Below are positions 1 through 10,739 of a stretch of 64,000 bases of DNA, piece by piece. Position numbers and translations under genes: made by a program. The stretch lies in assembly GCA_036898135.1 (NCBI GenBank), contig CM072517.1, forward strand, positions 67,930,104 to 67,994,103, written 5' to 3'. Within the stretch, counting starts at the first letter, position 1. Every line of letters begins with the position of its first letter. Source of the DNA: Oncomelania hupensis (taxonomy: Eukaryota > Mollusca > Gastropoda > Littorinimorpha > Pomatiopsidae). Under the pieces are notes generated by a model. The model was not told the origin of the DNA and searched no databases. It saw only the letters and a list, made by a program, of their open reading frames with translations.

Positions 1-125
1 CAAACCAAAGTGTTTGGTGGTCGCACATAAGCCAAGACATAAAGAACCGAGTTGCAGGGTGTAGACACTGTCTGGAGAAAAGACCATCGCAAGATTATGA
101 AACAGAAAGACTATCATCGTTGTTT
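1..125 (+). mobile_element. Ty3/gypsy-type integrase zinc-finger fragment
   Basis: Reading from base 3, the + strand gives an open stretch containing VWWSHISQDIKNRV and then CRHC. This is the second half of the HHCC zinc-binding domain found at the N-terminus of LTR-retrotransposon integrases. It begins at the window edge, so the His pair would lie outside. It ends around base 125 without catalytic core residues. The next recognisable piece, on the other strand, is a reverse transcriptase, so this is a rearranged relic and not an element in its normal order. Confidence 0.6.
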
Positions 126-169
126 AAGAAATTGATTTCTGACTTCTTGTATTGACATTTTTCTTCTTT

Positions 170-515
170 TTGTAGTCTTGATTTCTCTTTATGCATGTTC
201 ATGCTTTTGGAGTGGCAGAGAATGTCATCGAAGTAGCAGATCACTTCGTCGATTCCTTCTAGTATCTCTGCCATTGTTCTTAGGAAGATCTATGGTAATC
301 TCTTCATGATGAACTTAAATGTACCAAACAGTGTAATAAACGTCGTCAGTTTCGCTGTTTCTGGGTCCAGCGGTATCTGCCAAAACCCGGATTGAGCATC
401 GAACTTGGAGAAAACTGAAGAACCTCTCAGTTTGTGAATGATATCATCAACTGTTGGGATGACGTACCGTAATTCTCTCTGTACTGCTTGATTGAGTCCT
501 TTAAGATAAACGCAG
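170..515 (-). pseudogene. Ty3/gypsy reverse transcriptase fragment
   Basis: Read on the - strand from about 515 downward, the translation passes through LRYVIPTVDDIIHKL, VFSKFDAQSGFWQIPL and the catalytic box CYFDDILCHS (YxDD at about 224-235). These are the palm motifs of a Ty3/gypsy RT. The piece covers roughly 110 residues of a domain of more than 200. It is broken: a stop follows the KRLP motif where FGI is expected. At about 515 it abuts a LINE on the opposite strand, which marks an insertion or rearrangement junction. Confidence 0.7.
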
Positions 516-1285
516 ATTCTTCACTTGAACAGCATATTTCGGCAGTAGTGAGATCCTGTTTCTTTCATTTAAGAGCTCTTGGTAAAATCCGTTCTTCTCT
601 GACTCGTAGTGCAGCAAACACTGTTGCTGTCTCTTTGGTCTTGTCAATACTAGACTATTGCAACAGCCTTCTTGCCAATCTGCCTCAAACACAGATCAAA
701 CGCCTCCAATCTGCGCAGAATTCTGCAGCTCGATTGGTCACAAAAAGTCGTAAATCAGTCCATATCACCCCCATTCTTGAGCAACTCCATTGGCTTCCTG
801 TCCACGCATTAAACACAAACTGCTTTCAGTTGCCTATCGCGCAGTTAAAGAGCACACTCCTGAATACCTTTTCGAACTTCTGAATGTGTACGAACCTTCG
901 AGCCTCCGCTCAGCTTCCAAGTCTTTATTCGTTGTTCCTGGGCACAAGCAGTGTAGGACTAAGAGCTATGGCCAGAGGTCTTTCAGATACACTGCACCGG
1001 TCTGGTGGAATGCTCTTCCAAAAGGCATAAAGAGAGCAGACTCTGTCGATGCATTTCGCAGAACCTTGAAAACACATTTCTTCTTTTCTTGCTAATCTGG
1101 ATGTATAACTATCTGATCTCATCCCAATTTCATAAGTCACTGCGTGAAAGTATTGCATAAATGTTAATTGACTAGTCTGGCTGCTAGAATGTGTTGAGCG
1201 ATAGTGAAGAAGTGAAAATGTTAAGTTATGATCTATGCCCCCTTCCCGCCACTGTGTGTGTGTGTGTGTGGGTGGGTGGGTGGGG

Positions 1286-1338
<53 letters not shown>

Positions 1339-1671
1339 ATGATAAGTAATGTGGCGTCTGGACGGTTGATTGTTGGCGCTGGCGACGGAGTAGCTGTTTA
1401 ATGTATTATTTGTATGTTGATCCTATGCTGATTTTAATTGATATGATTTTTGTGAGCTGTTGTTTGTCCGATTGTTGACTCTGAATATTATGTTATTTTA
1501 TCTTTTTATAATGAGATTTTATAGCTATATTAGTATTTAGCTTGTTTGAAAAATTTTATATGTTAGATGTATGTTAATGTATTATTTGCTAACACTTTGT
1601 AATGTGTGAAGTTGTCAACCACAGCGAGTGCGTGTTTTATTATATGTAATGTTGTGGTATATAAATAAACA

Positions 1672-1672
<1 letters not shown>
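516..1672 (+). pseudogene. LINE (non-LTR) 3' end with RT C-terminus
   Basis: Two overlapping frames (516-810 and about 800-1095) together resemble the C-terminal third of a Jockey/CR1-type LINE reverse transcriptase: SILDYCNSLLANLP, LQSAQNSAARLV, ILEQLHWLPV, then YTAPVWWNALP and FRRTLKTHFF before a stop near 1095. One frameshift near 800-812 breaks the frame. About 570 bp of 3'UTR follows, including a GT tract, and ends in AATAAACAG plus an ATT repeat, the usual form of a LINE 3' tail. The 5' part is absent (5' truncation). Confidence 0.75.
1250..1336. repeat. GT microsatellite (impure)
   Basis: A GT tract interrupted by GGGT units lies inside the 3'UTR of the LINE relic. Confidence 0.9.
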
Positions 1673-1755
<83 letters not shown>

Positions 1756-1759
1756 GTTG

Positions 1760-1844
<85 letters not shown>
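1673..1844. repeat. ATT microsatellite, LINE 3' tail
   Basis: About 57 ATT units with one short TTG interruption follow the LINE 3' end directly. The repeat probably grew from the element's tail. It generates only artificial poly-Asn/poly-Leu frames. Confidence 0.9.
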
Positions 1845-1845
<1 letters not shown>

Positions 1846-2041
1846 TAAAGGGAACAGGTGTGTTCCTTGTATTTTTCCTGAGATATTGATGTAATTTGAG
1901 CGAGATGTTCCAAACAAGGAATTTACAGGTAAAAATGTGACGCACTGTGAAGTTTTCTTCCCACAACGTGTAGCGGAGGTTAAAATGAGCACACATTGAC
2001 TTGTTGAAACAACACATCAGATATTTCCTTGTTTGTTACAG

Positions 2042-3019
2042 GTCTGACAACCCCAAAGCCCCTTGTGACAACACATAAACCCACCACTACAACAACCAAA
2101 CCCACCACTACAACAACCAAACCCACCACTACAACACCCAGACCCACCACTACAACACACATACCCACCACTACAACAACCAAACCCACCACTACAACAC
2201 CCAAATTCATCACTACAACACACATACCCACCACTACAACACTCATACCCACCACTATGACACCCAAACCCACCACTACAACACCCAAATTCATCACTAC
2301 AACACACATACCCACCACTACAACACACATACCCACCACTACAACAACCAAACCCACCACTACAACACCCAAATTCATCACTACAACACACATACCCACC
2401 ACTACAACACTCATACCCACCACTATGACACCCAAACCCACCACTACAACACCCAAATTCATCACTACAACACACATACCCACCACTACAACACACATAC
2501 CCACCACTACAACAACCAAACCCACCACTACAACACCCAAATTCATCACTACAACACACATACCCACCACTACAACACTCATACCCACCACTATAACACC
2601 CAAACCCACCACTACAACACCCAAACCCACCACTACAACACACATACCCTCCACTACAACACCCAAACCCACCACTACAACACCCAAACCCACCACTACA
2701 ACACACATACCCACCACTACAACACCCAAACCCACCACTACAACACACATACCCACCACTACAACACACAAACCCACCACTACAACACACATACCCACCA
2801 CTACAACACACATACCCACCACTACAACACACATGCCCACCACTACAACACACATACCCACCACTACAACACCCACACCCACAACTGCAACAACTGCTAC
2901 ATCCAAGCGCAATACAACTTCCGGTCCCATGACAACGTCTTCCTCCGGCTCCGCAACGACACGCCCCGTTTCCAACACAACGGTAGGCAATGACAGGACG
3001 AGTGAAGCGAACAAAGGAG
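2042..3019 (+). CDS. Thr-rich mucin-like exon (gene copy 1)
   Basis: Internal exon of 978 nt (326 codons), flanked by an acceptor (TTCCTTGTTTGTTACAG) and a donor (GAG|GTAAGT). Both flanking introns are phase 1, so the module is symmetric. The product is almost wholly Thr/Pro: 8-residue (24-bp) units such as PTTTTHIP, PTTTTPK and FITTTHIP. Three near-identical higher-order blocks of 56 residues (168 bp) run through about 2200-2640. A Ser/Thr-rich non-repetitive tail with TTSGPMTTSSSGSATTRPV follows. Such segments are O-glycosylated stalks in secreted or surface proteins (known of mucin-like regions). MAM exons follow, so it probably forms a rigid spacer N-terminal to them. Upstream exons lie outside the window. 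A long Val-rich frame on the other strand is a shadow. Confidence 0.85.
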
Positions 3020-3079
3020 GTAAGTACACAATGTTATGTTCTACTCCAATCGTCACATTTATTCATTTATTTATGTAAT

Positions 3080-3960
3080 TTAGTGCTTCATTGTCGTATA
3101 GCACTTTTCCCAGCTCCAGAGATTGCTGCTCAAGGCGCTGGCCGATACAGGATGTAACTCAAGGCGCCCACTTGGTGCATTAGGCACATCGTGCGTATGT
3201 CTATGGTTCGCTGGCGATGGGGCCCAAAGGATGTAGTTTGTGCTGGATGTATTTGAGTAGCTGGAAATCCCCCATCCAGGACTTGTGCGTCAGGATCTCT
3301 AAAGTCCGTGCGATGGAATGCCTGCATGCACCGACTGGACCTCTGCTAGTACACTCTTCCAAGATATGTTAGAGAAAGAAGTACAAGGGAAGAGGAACAA
3401 GAAAAACAAGAAGAAGATAGAAAAATAAATAGAAGGTACATGTAGAAGATAGAAGAAAACAAAAAAATAAGGTAGAATAAGAAGTAATAGAAGATAGAAG
3501 AATAAGAAATAGTAGAAGTAAAAGAAGTAGAAGATAGAAGAATAAGAAATAGTAGAAGTAGAAGAAGTAGAAGATAGAAAAATAAGAAATAGTAGAAGTA
3601 GAAGAAATAGAAGATAGAAGAAGAAGAAGAAATAGAAGATAGAAGAATCAGAAATAGTAGAAGTAGAAGAAATAGAAGATAGAAGAAGAAGAAATAGAAG
3701 ATAGAAGAATCAGAAATAGTAGAAGTAGAAGAAATAGAAGGTAAGTGCGGGCTACACAAATAACATCCAGCACGCACTAGGTCCCTTCTCCCCATCCCCA
3801 GTTGCCCAGGATTGTGCCCAGTCGTCTGGGCGTCAGACTATGCGCCCAAGGCTGCAATAAGTGGGGGCCTTCTGGTGGCTTGAGTTAGATCCTGTATCGG
3901 CCAGCGCCTTGAGCGTCTCTTGAGCTGGAAAAGCGCTAGATAAGAACGGTTACATTAATA
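3080..3960. repeat. Foldback repeat with purine-rich centre
   Basis: The left arm (about 3096-3340) and the right arm (about 3735-3955) are inverted copies of one dispersed repeat: CTCAAGGCGCTGGCCGATAC on the left reads on the opposite strand at the right. Between them lies an almost pure purine tandem array (about 3365-3735) of GAAGATAGAAGAA / AGTAGAAGTAGAA units. A single uninterrupted monomer of the same family lies at 51878-52112, and related pieces at 8490-8800 and 59525-59745. No coding potential is seen. Confidence 0.75.
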
Positions 3961-4688
3961 TTTCGCTAACACGCTAAATCTGGAGTTCCAAGCCAATGGT
4001 TACTGAATGCTGTTTCCAAGTCTGTGAGGCAAATAACACAATAGTAGGCCTACACGTAAATATATAATTCAGTTATCCCTATCGAAAGCAAAGAAGAGCT
4101 GCATATATAGATTAGCTCCGCATACAAATTGCATTATAGTTGGATTCCAAGGCAGATACAATATCCATGCAATATTGCTCAACTATGGGCCGATCTTCAC
4201 TGCGCATGCGCTTAGTTATATCGCGAAAGCAATGAAGCGTAGTATTGGCTCCACATAAAAATTATATTGTAGTTGGATTCCAAGGCAGAGACAATTATCC
4301 ATGCAATATTGTTCCAATACTCGAGGTTTTCTGGGTAGCACTGTAGGCGTATCAACGTTTACACACGCTTATACACGCTGTGATCATGCTTTTTTGTGTG
4401 GACATTGTTTATGCGCTTAATACATTTGTATTCAGTTATTCATTCATACAAATCCAGGACCGTTGTAGACCACAGCAAGACAACTCGTTGAAGTAAAGCA
4501 TGTGGCATTAGCTAGCCATAATCCCGTTCTAAACGTCTCACACTTCCTTCCACAATAATATATTCCAGTAGGCATCGCTGTAAAAATATTCTTCAATGCA
4601 AGTGGGGGTCCCCTACTTTTCACTAACAACATCAACTCAATACGCGTGCTTTTCTTACCGCCGAATCGCGTCGGTGTGTCGGTACGAC
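3961..4688. other. Intron, start of duplicated block
   Basis: No gene seen. From about 3966 (TCTGGAGTTCCAAGCCAA) the sequence is homologous to copy 2 starting at about 54690. Two short stretches, 4135-4170 and 4260-4310, share TTGGATTCCAAGGCAGA and look like a local duplication. Confidence 0.6.
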
Positions 4689-4923
4689 GAACGAACTTTG
4701 AGGTTTAACGTCTACACCCACCATTGGCTAAATGGCAGACGGGAATAACCATCCCAGGGAAAGAAGGGTAGGGACCTGAATCAACACTGAACCACCAGAG
4801 CAATCATACTGCTAAAATGGACAGTGAAAATGGCCACATTTTATGTCGCCCACCACGGGATTCGAACCTGGGTCATCGGTGTGCCAGGCGAACGCTCTAC
4901 CACTTGAGCTACGGCGGTTGGAC
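4689..4923 (-). mobile_element. tRNA-derived SINE, family A
   Basis: On the - strand the head reads GCCGTAGCTCAAGTGGTAG (pol III A box) and then GGTTCGAATCC (B box). A unique body of about 160 bp follows, ending in a GTTC-type tail. A second copy with clear target duplications is at 14347-14583. The paralogous intron in copy 2 (around 55135) lacks it, so it inserted after the duplication. The acceptor stem is not well paired, so this is a SINE and not a working tRNA gene. Confidence 0.8.
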
Positions 4924-5001
4924 ATGGCTTATAGTAAACAACGGGGACGCAACTCTTCGTGTAGCGTATTGTAGAAGTGACGCTATGTATTGTATGTTCA
5001 G

Positions 5002-5112
5002 ACGGCGTGTTGGAGGACAGGTACTGTCAGGACCTGGTGTCATGTGACTTTGAGGTGGGCACCTGTGACTTTCTCCCCTCCAGCGACTGGACACTGCACA
5101 CCGCCAACAACG
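5002..5112 (+). CDS. MAM domain 1, N-terminal exon (copy 1)
   Basis: 111-nt exon, phase 1 at both ends. Acceptor GTATGTTCAG, donor ACG|GTACGT. It encodes the start of a MAM domain: CQDLVSCDFEVGTCDF, then SSDWTLHTANN. The CDFE..xC and DW signatures are those of the MAM N-terminus. The copy at 55210-55320 differs by two substitutions (V to M, H to R). MAM domains are extracellular adhesion or dimerisation modules; this one should follow the Thr-rich stalk. Confidence 0.85.
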
Positions 5113-6683
5113 GTACGTCCTTCCTCTGTCTGACCACTCTCTTCTCCTTGACCACGTCATGTTGTTATAACGTTTGTCATTACCAGTCTCGTGTGTTGTT
5201 TTACCTTTTGCTGCTGTTCCACAAATCTGCTTTGCTAGTGTCAAAAACATTGCCTGCAGATATTAACAACTGTTTTAATTTCTCGTTAGTTAGGATGATG
5301 GTGTTAAAACAATCATGTTTACAGTTTTGTTATAAGACGTAATAAATTTATTAGACAAACAAATCATGTTGGAAATAAATATAAGAACAGTCTTACAACA
5401 ACAATAATACTAGTTATTTTACTAATAACAAGTTACTATAATTAATAAAGGCTTGTAACAGCGATGACTTAAAAGATAACCGTGAATTATATGTGATATT
5501 GTTAGCATTATTATGAAAAATGATTTGTACACATTGTTGGGATGTTTCTGATTGGAGTTGTCTAATATCGCACTGTGATGAAAAGACATAAATTGAAAAA
5601 CTGAATTGAAATGAATCCAGTGGAATTGTGTCGTTTGCAAGTAGTACAAAGCAGATTACAATGTTGCTATTCTTTGCTTTCACTGTCTGCACACTGATTC
5701 CTGTCCTTTCTATCTTTCACAACTTTTCTGCCCCCACCAACCTGCTCGATCACTCCGTTCACAAGATGCAGCTCTCCTCTCAATTCGTAGGTATTCGCTG
5801 GAGTCTTTTGGCAAGAGATTTTTCTCAGTGTTTGCCCCTACTCTTTGGAACTCTCTGCCCTCCAACCTGCGGCGCTCCTAGTCTCTTACCGTTACCAAAT
5901 ACTTTTAGATCCAGAATAATGAGTGTGTGAGTGAGTGATTGAATAGTGGTGTGTGTTTGTGTGTGTGTGCGTGTGTGGTGTGTGTTCCATCAGTGTCATT
6001 TGTATAATGTTGTTGGTTTAAATGCTTTACTGCCTGTACACGTCTTTTCATTGGTGTTGGCACTGTATGGTTTTTAAATAGTGTTAGTTCAATGGTGTTC
6101 TGGTTCATAAAAGAAACTCTTATGTATGGCTTGTGAATGTTGTTTTTATTACTGCCATATTTTCCCGTGTCACTAAATTATACTTGATACTTTAAGCTAT
6201 TTTTATAATTCCTTCATTTTTTATTCTTAATGCTGATGTCCTCCTTTGCGTGTGAGTGCGTGTGTGTATATATATATATATGTGTGTCTCTCTTTAAACA
6301 TGCATTTTTATACTAAGATGGGATGTTTGTTATAATTTCTTACAATGTGTAACTGTTTTATCTAATTATGCTTTTACCACATTGTTTAAATATGTATCCT
6401 TGCGAGCGTGTGTGTGTGTGTGTGAGAGCGCTTAGAGCAAGCTTTAAATTTGGTTTTGCGCTATACAAAATTTATTATTATTATTAGTTATAATAAAGCC
6501 CACTAATGTACTATCCAGATCCTTGGTCAAAATCGATGTACATTAATGAAAGGCCGGCACGAAATAGGATTTTTCATCAAACATTGTCTAAGAAGATATT
6601 TAAAGAGATGATTCCTAGACATGTTTCTCTGACCGCTAAATGTATCCCCAAAGTGACGTTTATAATTATATACATGCATACAG
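5113..6683. other. Intron with LINE relic
   Basis: Intron between the first two exons of MAM 1. It holds a LINE 3' end (listed separately at 5660-6485), a short GT/AT repeat around 6250-6290 and an ATT tail. The copy-2 equivalent is at 55321-57002 and is collinear. Confidence 0.75.
5660..6485 (+). pseudogene. LINE 3' end, shared by both copies
   Basis: In the + frame near 5810-5930 the translation FSVFAPTLWNSLPSNL is the conserved C-terminal tail of a LINE reverse transcriptase. The 3'UTR ends in GCGCTATACAAAATT plus a short ATT tail. It is 5' truncated and interrupted. The homologous relic in copy 2 (about 55875-56808) shows the insertion predates the duplication; its tail has grown to about 20 ATT units there against 4 here. 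Confidence 0.7.
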
Positions 6684-6943
6684 AAACGCACGAGAGGTTT
6701 GAGAGCATGCTGACCGATTTGACCGACCTTCGCTCCCCTGTCCTGTGTAACGGCGTCGTGCACGTGCAGTTCAAAGGTCATATCACCACGGCGACGGCTC
6801 ACCATGCTGACCTCACCGTGCTGACCGAATGCGACGGTGATGAATTGTGGGGACAACCCCTGCAGGGCCTCAGAGGTCCTACCACGTCATGGGGAGTGTT
6901 CAATTTCTCCTTGCCCACCTGTCCTGATGGCCAGTCTCAACGA
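6684..6943 (+). CDS. MAM domain 1, central exon (copy 1)
   Basis: 260-nt exon, phase 1 to phase 0. Acceptor ACATGCATACAG, donor CGA|GTAAGA. It encodes RFESMLTDLTDLRSP, VLCNGVVHVQFKGHITTA, VLTECDGDELWGQPLQGLRG and SWGVFNFSLPTCP. This is the beta-sandwich core of a divergent MAM: the F-W-Y pattern of canonical MAMs is replaced by VHVQFKG, while the spaced cysteines are kept. The copy at 57003-57262 encodes the same exon peptide. The polypyrimidine tract is weak, so the exact 5' edge depends mainly on the phase match. Confidence 0.75.
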
Positions 6944-7490
6944 GTAAGACATTAACATTCCAGTTAGTTAATGAATTACTTAAATCAGTTGTGATTAACT
7001 GACTTGCTTTGCTATTTGTTGGAGAATCCATTCCGATCATTGCTTAATCAGTTTCTGGGCGAACTGACTGTTGTTGAAAACCTTCACGCATCTTTTATCT
7101 TTTGTAAGTCTACAACAATATTAAAGGTAGTAGTCTAAATATCGTCAAAATAGGATTTTTGACAAATCATTACATCTGGACTGATTCCATAGCAAAGGTA
7201 ACGGGAGCGATTGTTACGTGTCTCTGGTAAGCTGCGCACATGCGACTATTTGTGTGCATAAGCTTATGTGCGTGCGCAGGAGTGAGTGTATTATACTTAT
7301 ATTACTATTGCATAATATATTTTATTTTGTTGTTTTTAATCAAGCGCCACGCCAAATTGTCACTGTCTCTTTGTGATTAAGAATATTTTCTTGATTTGAT
7401 TTGAGATGAGGCCACAGCCGTTGGAACAGCAGAACATGGAAACTACGTCTTAAAAGCAGTTCTTACATTCAGATATTTTTGCTGTGGCAG
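6944..7490. other. Intron
   Basis: No gene or recognisable repeat. Collinear with 57263-57813 in copy 2, with small indels. Confidence 0.7.
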
Positions 7491-7560
7491 GTCATTTTCC
7501 GTACTGAAGGGGCGACATCGGGCGATGTTGTTCTACTGGATGATGTTCGTCTTGCTGCAA
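7491..7560 (+). CDS. MAM domain 1, C-terminal exon (copy 1)
   Basis: 70-nt exon, phase 0 to phase 1. Acceptor TTTGCTGTGGCAG, donor CAA|GTTAGT. It encodes VIFRTEGATSGDVVLLDDV and then RLAA. The G-D-V-x-LDDV motif is the hallmark of the MAM C-terminus (known of the family: GDIALDDI). The copy at 57814-57883 is identical in protein. Total MAM 1 length is 441 nt, 147 residues. Confidence 0.85.
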
Positions 7561-8891
7561 GTTAGTGTGAACGTATTTACCTTTTGATTTCTCTTGTCAC
7601 AGCTTTCATGTTTACCTGACACAGGCTACATGTACACGTCCGCTGCCCTTTCCCCTCTTACTGTTTACTTTGAGGAAAACGTTTTTCGATGTGCGATGGA
7701 TTGTTTGTGTATAGCTCAATTGTCATCTACAAGAACTGCTTTGTCGATTATTATAATAATATAATACTTGATGCTATATACGCGCTTTTCTCACAAATAC
7801 AAGTCAGGCTCAAGAGCGGCAATCTGTACCAACATACATGCTCACATGTTTCATTCACCAAGTCTCACACACACGACAAACACAAATCTATCACTTAAAA
7901 ATGTGGTGTAAAGATAGGGAGATCGCTATTAGAAGACGGAAAGGAATTGGACATTTTAGTTTTGAAATTTTAGATGGGCTGCATCCAATCCTAATATTGA
8001 AGGGAGCAAAGAAACTGGAGTACCCGCAGAAAGCCCTCAGTGATGTGAAAGTATCGTACCTAAGTCACATAAGTTCGTGCTTTCAGGCCGGACAATTATT
8101 TGCCGCAACCATTATTTTGCCCAAATCAGGCGCGTTATGGATTACTAGGCCACTCCTGCGGAAACACTTAGGGATATTTAATTGGTGTGGTTTATAAGAG
8201 TCGACATGAAGAAGAACGTTTAGTACCTTATTCATTGTATGAGTGAGCGGATATCTCTGCTGACGGCGTAAACAGTTTTAGGTCAGCGGTCTTCAAACAG
8301 GGGATCTTCTCTAGTGGTCTCCCCAGTCACACGGCCGGTAACAGGCCACAGTTGGATCATCACTGCCGGTGTAAACGTGCCTTAAGGCCTGTCTTAATGG
8401 GAATGTTCGTGGAGGTTCATCTACCCTTTTTTTACTCGAGGTTTTCAGATCCCGAACCTAAATTCTGGAACCTTTTGGACACATTAAATAATCGTTGTTA
8501 TATAGCCTTGTTATAGAGCGCTTCCAAGAACTGCTCAAGCCGCTGGCTCAAGACACTGGCCGACACTCACTCAACCGCTGAGGCGTCCATTTACTGCTTT
8601 AGGCACATCGTCTCACAGCACACAACTGACTAATCCTGAGCTGACCTGAGTGACCGGTGTTGGGGTTGCGTGAAGGGACCTAGTGCTGGCCTGTGTTTGT
8701 AGCTTGTTCTTTCGCGCTAAAAAGTTGACCACACTCAGATCAAGCGTCCAGGTGCAATGAAATGCCGCGTGAACAAATTAGAGACCGGTTTATACTCTCA
8801 TATGTAACATATTTACAGTACTAGGGCAGCAGTGATGGTTTCACTGTGCGTGTCTGCATCAATGTAATATAGTACGTTGCCTGTGTTTCAG
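7561..8891. other. Inter-MAM intron
   Basis: Phase-1 intron between MAM 1 and MAM 2. It holds a truncated SINE of family B (7815-8085) and a monomer of the foldback-repeat family (about 8490-8640). The rest is unique but collinear with copy 2. Confidence 0.7.
7815..8085 (-). mobile_element. SINE family B, tRNA head deleted
   Basis: The body (GGAGTACCCGCAGAAAGCCC, then CCTAAGTCACATAAGTT) matches the SINEs at 58130-58420 and 15000-15250, but the tRNA-like head with its B box is missing: AAGTTCGT joins directly to GCTTTCAGG. Copy 2 keeps the head at this position, so copy 1 lost about 70 bp after the duplication. Confidence 0.65.
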
Positions 8892-8987
8892 CTGGAGGTT
8901 GTAACAGGCAGGTGCGGTGTCACTTTGAACAGTCGTCATGTGGTTTCCATGGCTCCTCTGACTGGACTGTCTACACCACTGACCACG
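8892..8987 (+). CDS. MAM domain 2, N-terminal exon (copy 1)
   Basis: 96-nt exon, phase 1 to 1. Acceptor GCCTGTGTTTCAG, donor ACG|GTAATA. It encodes GGCNRQVRCHFEQSSCGF and SSDWTVYTTDH, the start of a second MAM domain parallel to the exon at 5002. An identical exon is at 59850-59945. Confidence 0.85.
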
Positions 8988-9878
8988 GTAATATATAGAA
9001 AATAAAATTTATGGGAATACATTTTGTTGTGGATATCCGCACCCCGTTCTGTTTACTTTTTCATTACCGATTAATAACATATGGTGTCGATTAAAACTTG
9101 ATGGAAACTATTTTAGAATTTTTACCAACATGAGAATCGTAAAGGGAAGTAATACAATTCATTTCTGTGCTTTATTACTTCCCGTGAAATGTCTAATCCC
9201 ATTGTATCGTAGATCTTACTAGTTACATACAGGTCTCTGATTTTGGTATCTGATTTTGGTCAGACGAAAACAAATGTTTTATAACAACGTCAATAAACTT
9301 TGGAAGTGAGGCTTATGACTGGACATATTATATTACATATTACATATTATGTATGCTTTATCCTTGCCATGTGAGCCATTGGTAACAAGCCACAAACCTA
9401 TTGATCGCACAGAGCAATCATTCTAGCGCCATGGGGTTGTAAGCACAATACTGTGGATCGCATTATAGTAGATAAACAGACCTTTATTGCTATCGGACTG
9501 CTTCTTACCTGATAGGGGCAGCTGGCCCGAATGCGACGCTGACCCCAATCTGAGCGTCAGAGGCTGTTGAGGGCAAACGCCTGTCTATCCACAGCCTATG
9601 CTTGATAGATCCCTGACACTCCGCTAACGCCAAGGTCTCTTGGGTTGAGCAGCCACAGTCCATACGTCAAGGTCACCTGCTTAGTGGAAACTGATATATA
9701 GCCGTGGTCAGGTTTTATAGTGTTTATTGTTCTTTTTGTTGGGTTGAGCAGCCACAATCATTACGTTGATTGATTTGCTGCTGTACGTTGTTGATACTCA
9801 AAAGATATTTATGTGAACAGCCTAAGTTTGGACAACAAAAATACGGCACAACTGTTCTCCATTGACTAAGTGACAGAG
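8988..9878. other. Intron
   Basis: No gene seen. It holds a low-copy segment (about 9500-9680, with GGGGCAGCTGGCCCGAATGC) that is collinear with copy 2 at 60410-60600. The paralogous intron in copy 2 carries the P-like element at 60731-63222; the empty site here is CCTAAGTTTGGACAACAAAA at about 9823-9842. Confidence 0.7.
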
Positions 9879-10147
9879 ATGTTGCAGGACGGTTTGAACG
9901 GTTTCAAAGCCTCATGACGAACTCCGCCGACCTTCGCTCTCCTGCCCTGTGTAACGGCGCAGTGCACCTGCAGTTCAAAGGTCAAATCACTACCGCGACG
10001 GAAACCCACGCTGACCTCATCGTGCTGACCGAATGCGACGGCGATGAATTGTGGGGGCAACCCTTGCAAGGCCTCCGAGGTCCCACCACGTCATGGGGAG
10101 TGTTCAATTTTTCCTTGCCAGCCTGTCCCCGTGGACAGAACCAGAGG
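9879..10147 (+). CDS. MAM domain 2, central exon (copy 1)
   Basis: 269-nt exon, phase 1 to 0. It encodes VAGRFERFQSLMTNSADL, RSPALCNGAVHLQFKGQI, VLTECDGDELWGQPLQGLRG and SWGVFNFSLPACPRG. It is clearly paralogous to the exon at 6684. The acceptor is AG at 9877-9878 (GTGACAGAG): the AG two bases earlier would give the wrong phase against the upstream donor. Donor AGG|GTAAGA. Copy 2 is at 63276-63544 and differs by F to L and E to Q near the start. Confidence 0.75.
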
Positions 10148-10499
10148 GTAAGAATGTTTGATATCACAGTAGGCCTATATACTATTGCTATCCCCATGGT
10201 ATCGACGATCCACCAATTCTTTCCGCTACCCTTGTGCTATGGAGGATCCAATCTTCTTGGTTACTGTGCCTGTGTTCGGATTCAGATTCCTCTGCTATCC
10301 GGCGTTTAGTGATTTTATTAGTCATTGCAATCATCACACGCGCGAGCTACTACATTGGCCGTACTGGTAGATCTAGAACCATTATTAAGGAACTTCCTTC
10401 CATCGGCCACAGTGATCAGACAAGCAGCAGCACCGACATTTTGTTTTAAACCGAGACATAATTATATTGAGCTACCTTTTTATACACTTAACGTGAATG

Positions 10500-10605
10500 G
10501 TGAGTGAGGGTATTGATGACTTAAATCAAAATCACAATCTGCATCTTTAGGGTGAGTAAGGGTATTGATGACTTTAATCACAATCACAATCTGCATCTTT
10601 AGGAT
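10500..10605. repeat. 52-bp tandem duplication with splice-like ends
   Basis: Two units, each beginning GTGAGTRAGGG and ending ATCTTTAG, so each looks like a tiny GT-AG intron. The same pair is in copy 2 at about 63902-64000. Confidence 0.75.
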
Positions 10606-10739
10606 GCAAAGTTAGAAGCTGGCAACTAAAGGCCTGTAAGATAACATGCATTACATGCATCAATGAATCAATTATAAGGGACAATATTCCTGATTCTTTC
10701 ACAATAAATGTTTTTATGCAAACTATGAGCTCGGGTTAA

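Noticed and set aside
1615..1992. Long poly-Asn / poly-Leu frames over AAT, ATT and similar repeats (also near 13.5, 17.7, 21.6, 24.8 and 28.2 kb)
   Set aside because: They are translations of trinucleotide microsatellites with no other coding evidence.
1980..3056. Long Val/Gly- or Cys/Ser-rich frames on the - strand opposite the Thr-rich exon
   Set aside because: Antisense shadows of the 24-bp coding repeat. The + strand has matching splice sites and a paralogue with the same phases.
4860..4923. tRNA genes (also at 13960-14035, 14520-14583, 15175-15245, 58350-58410)
   Set aside because: A and B boxes are present but stems do not close, and the heads are joined to shared bodies with tails and TSDs, so these are SINEs.
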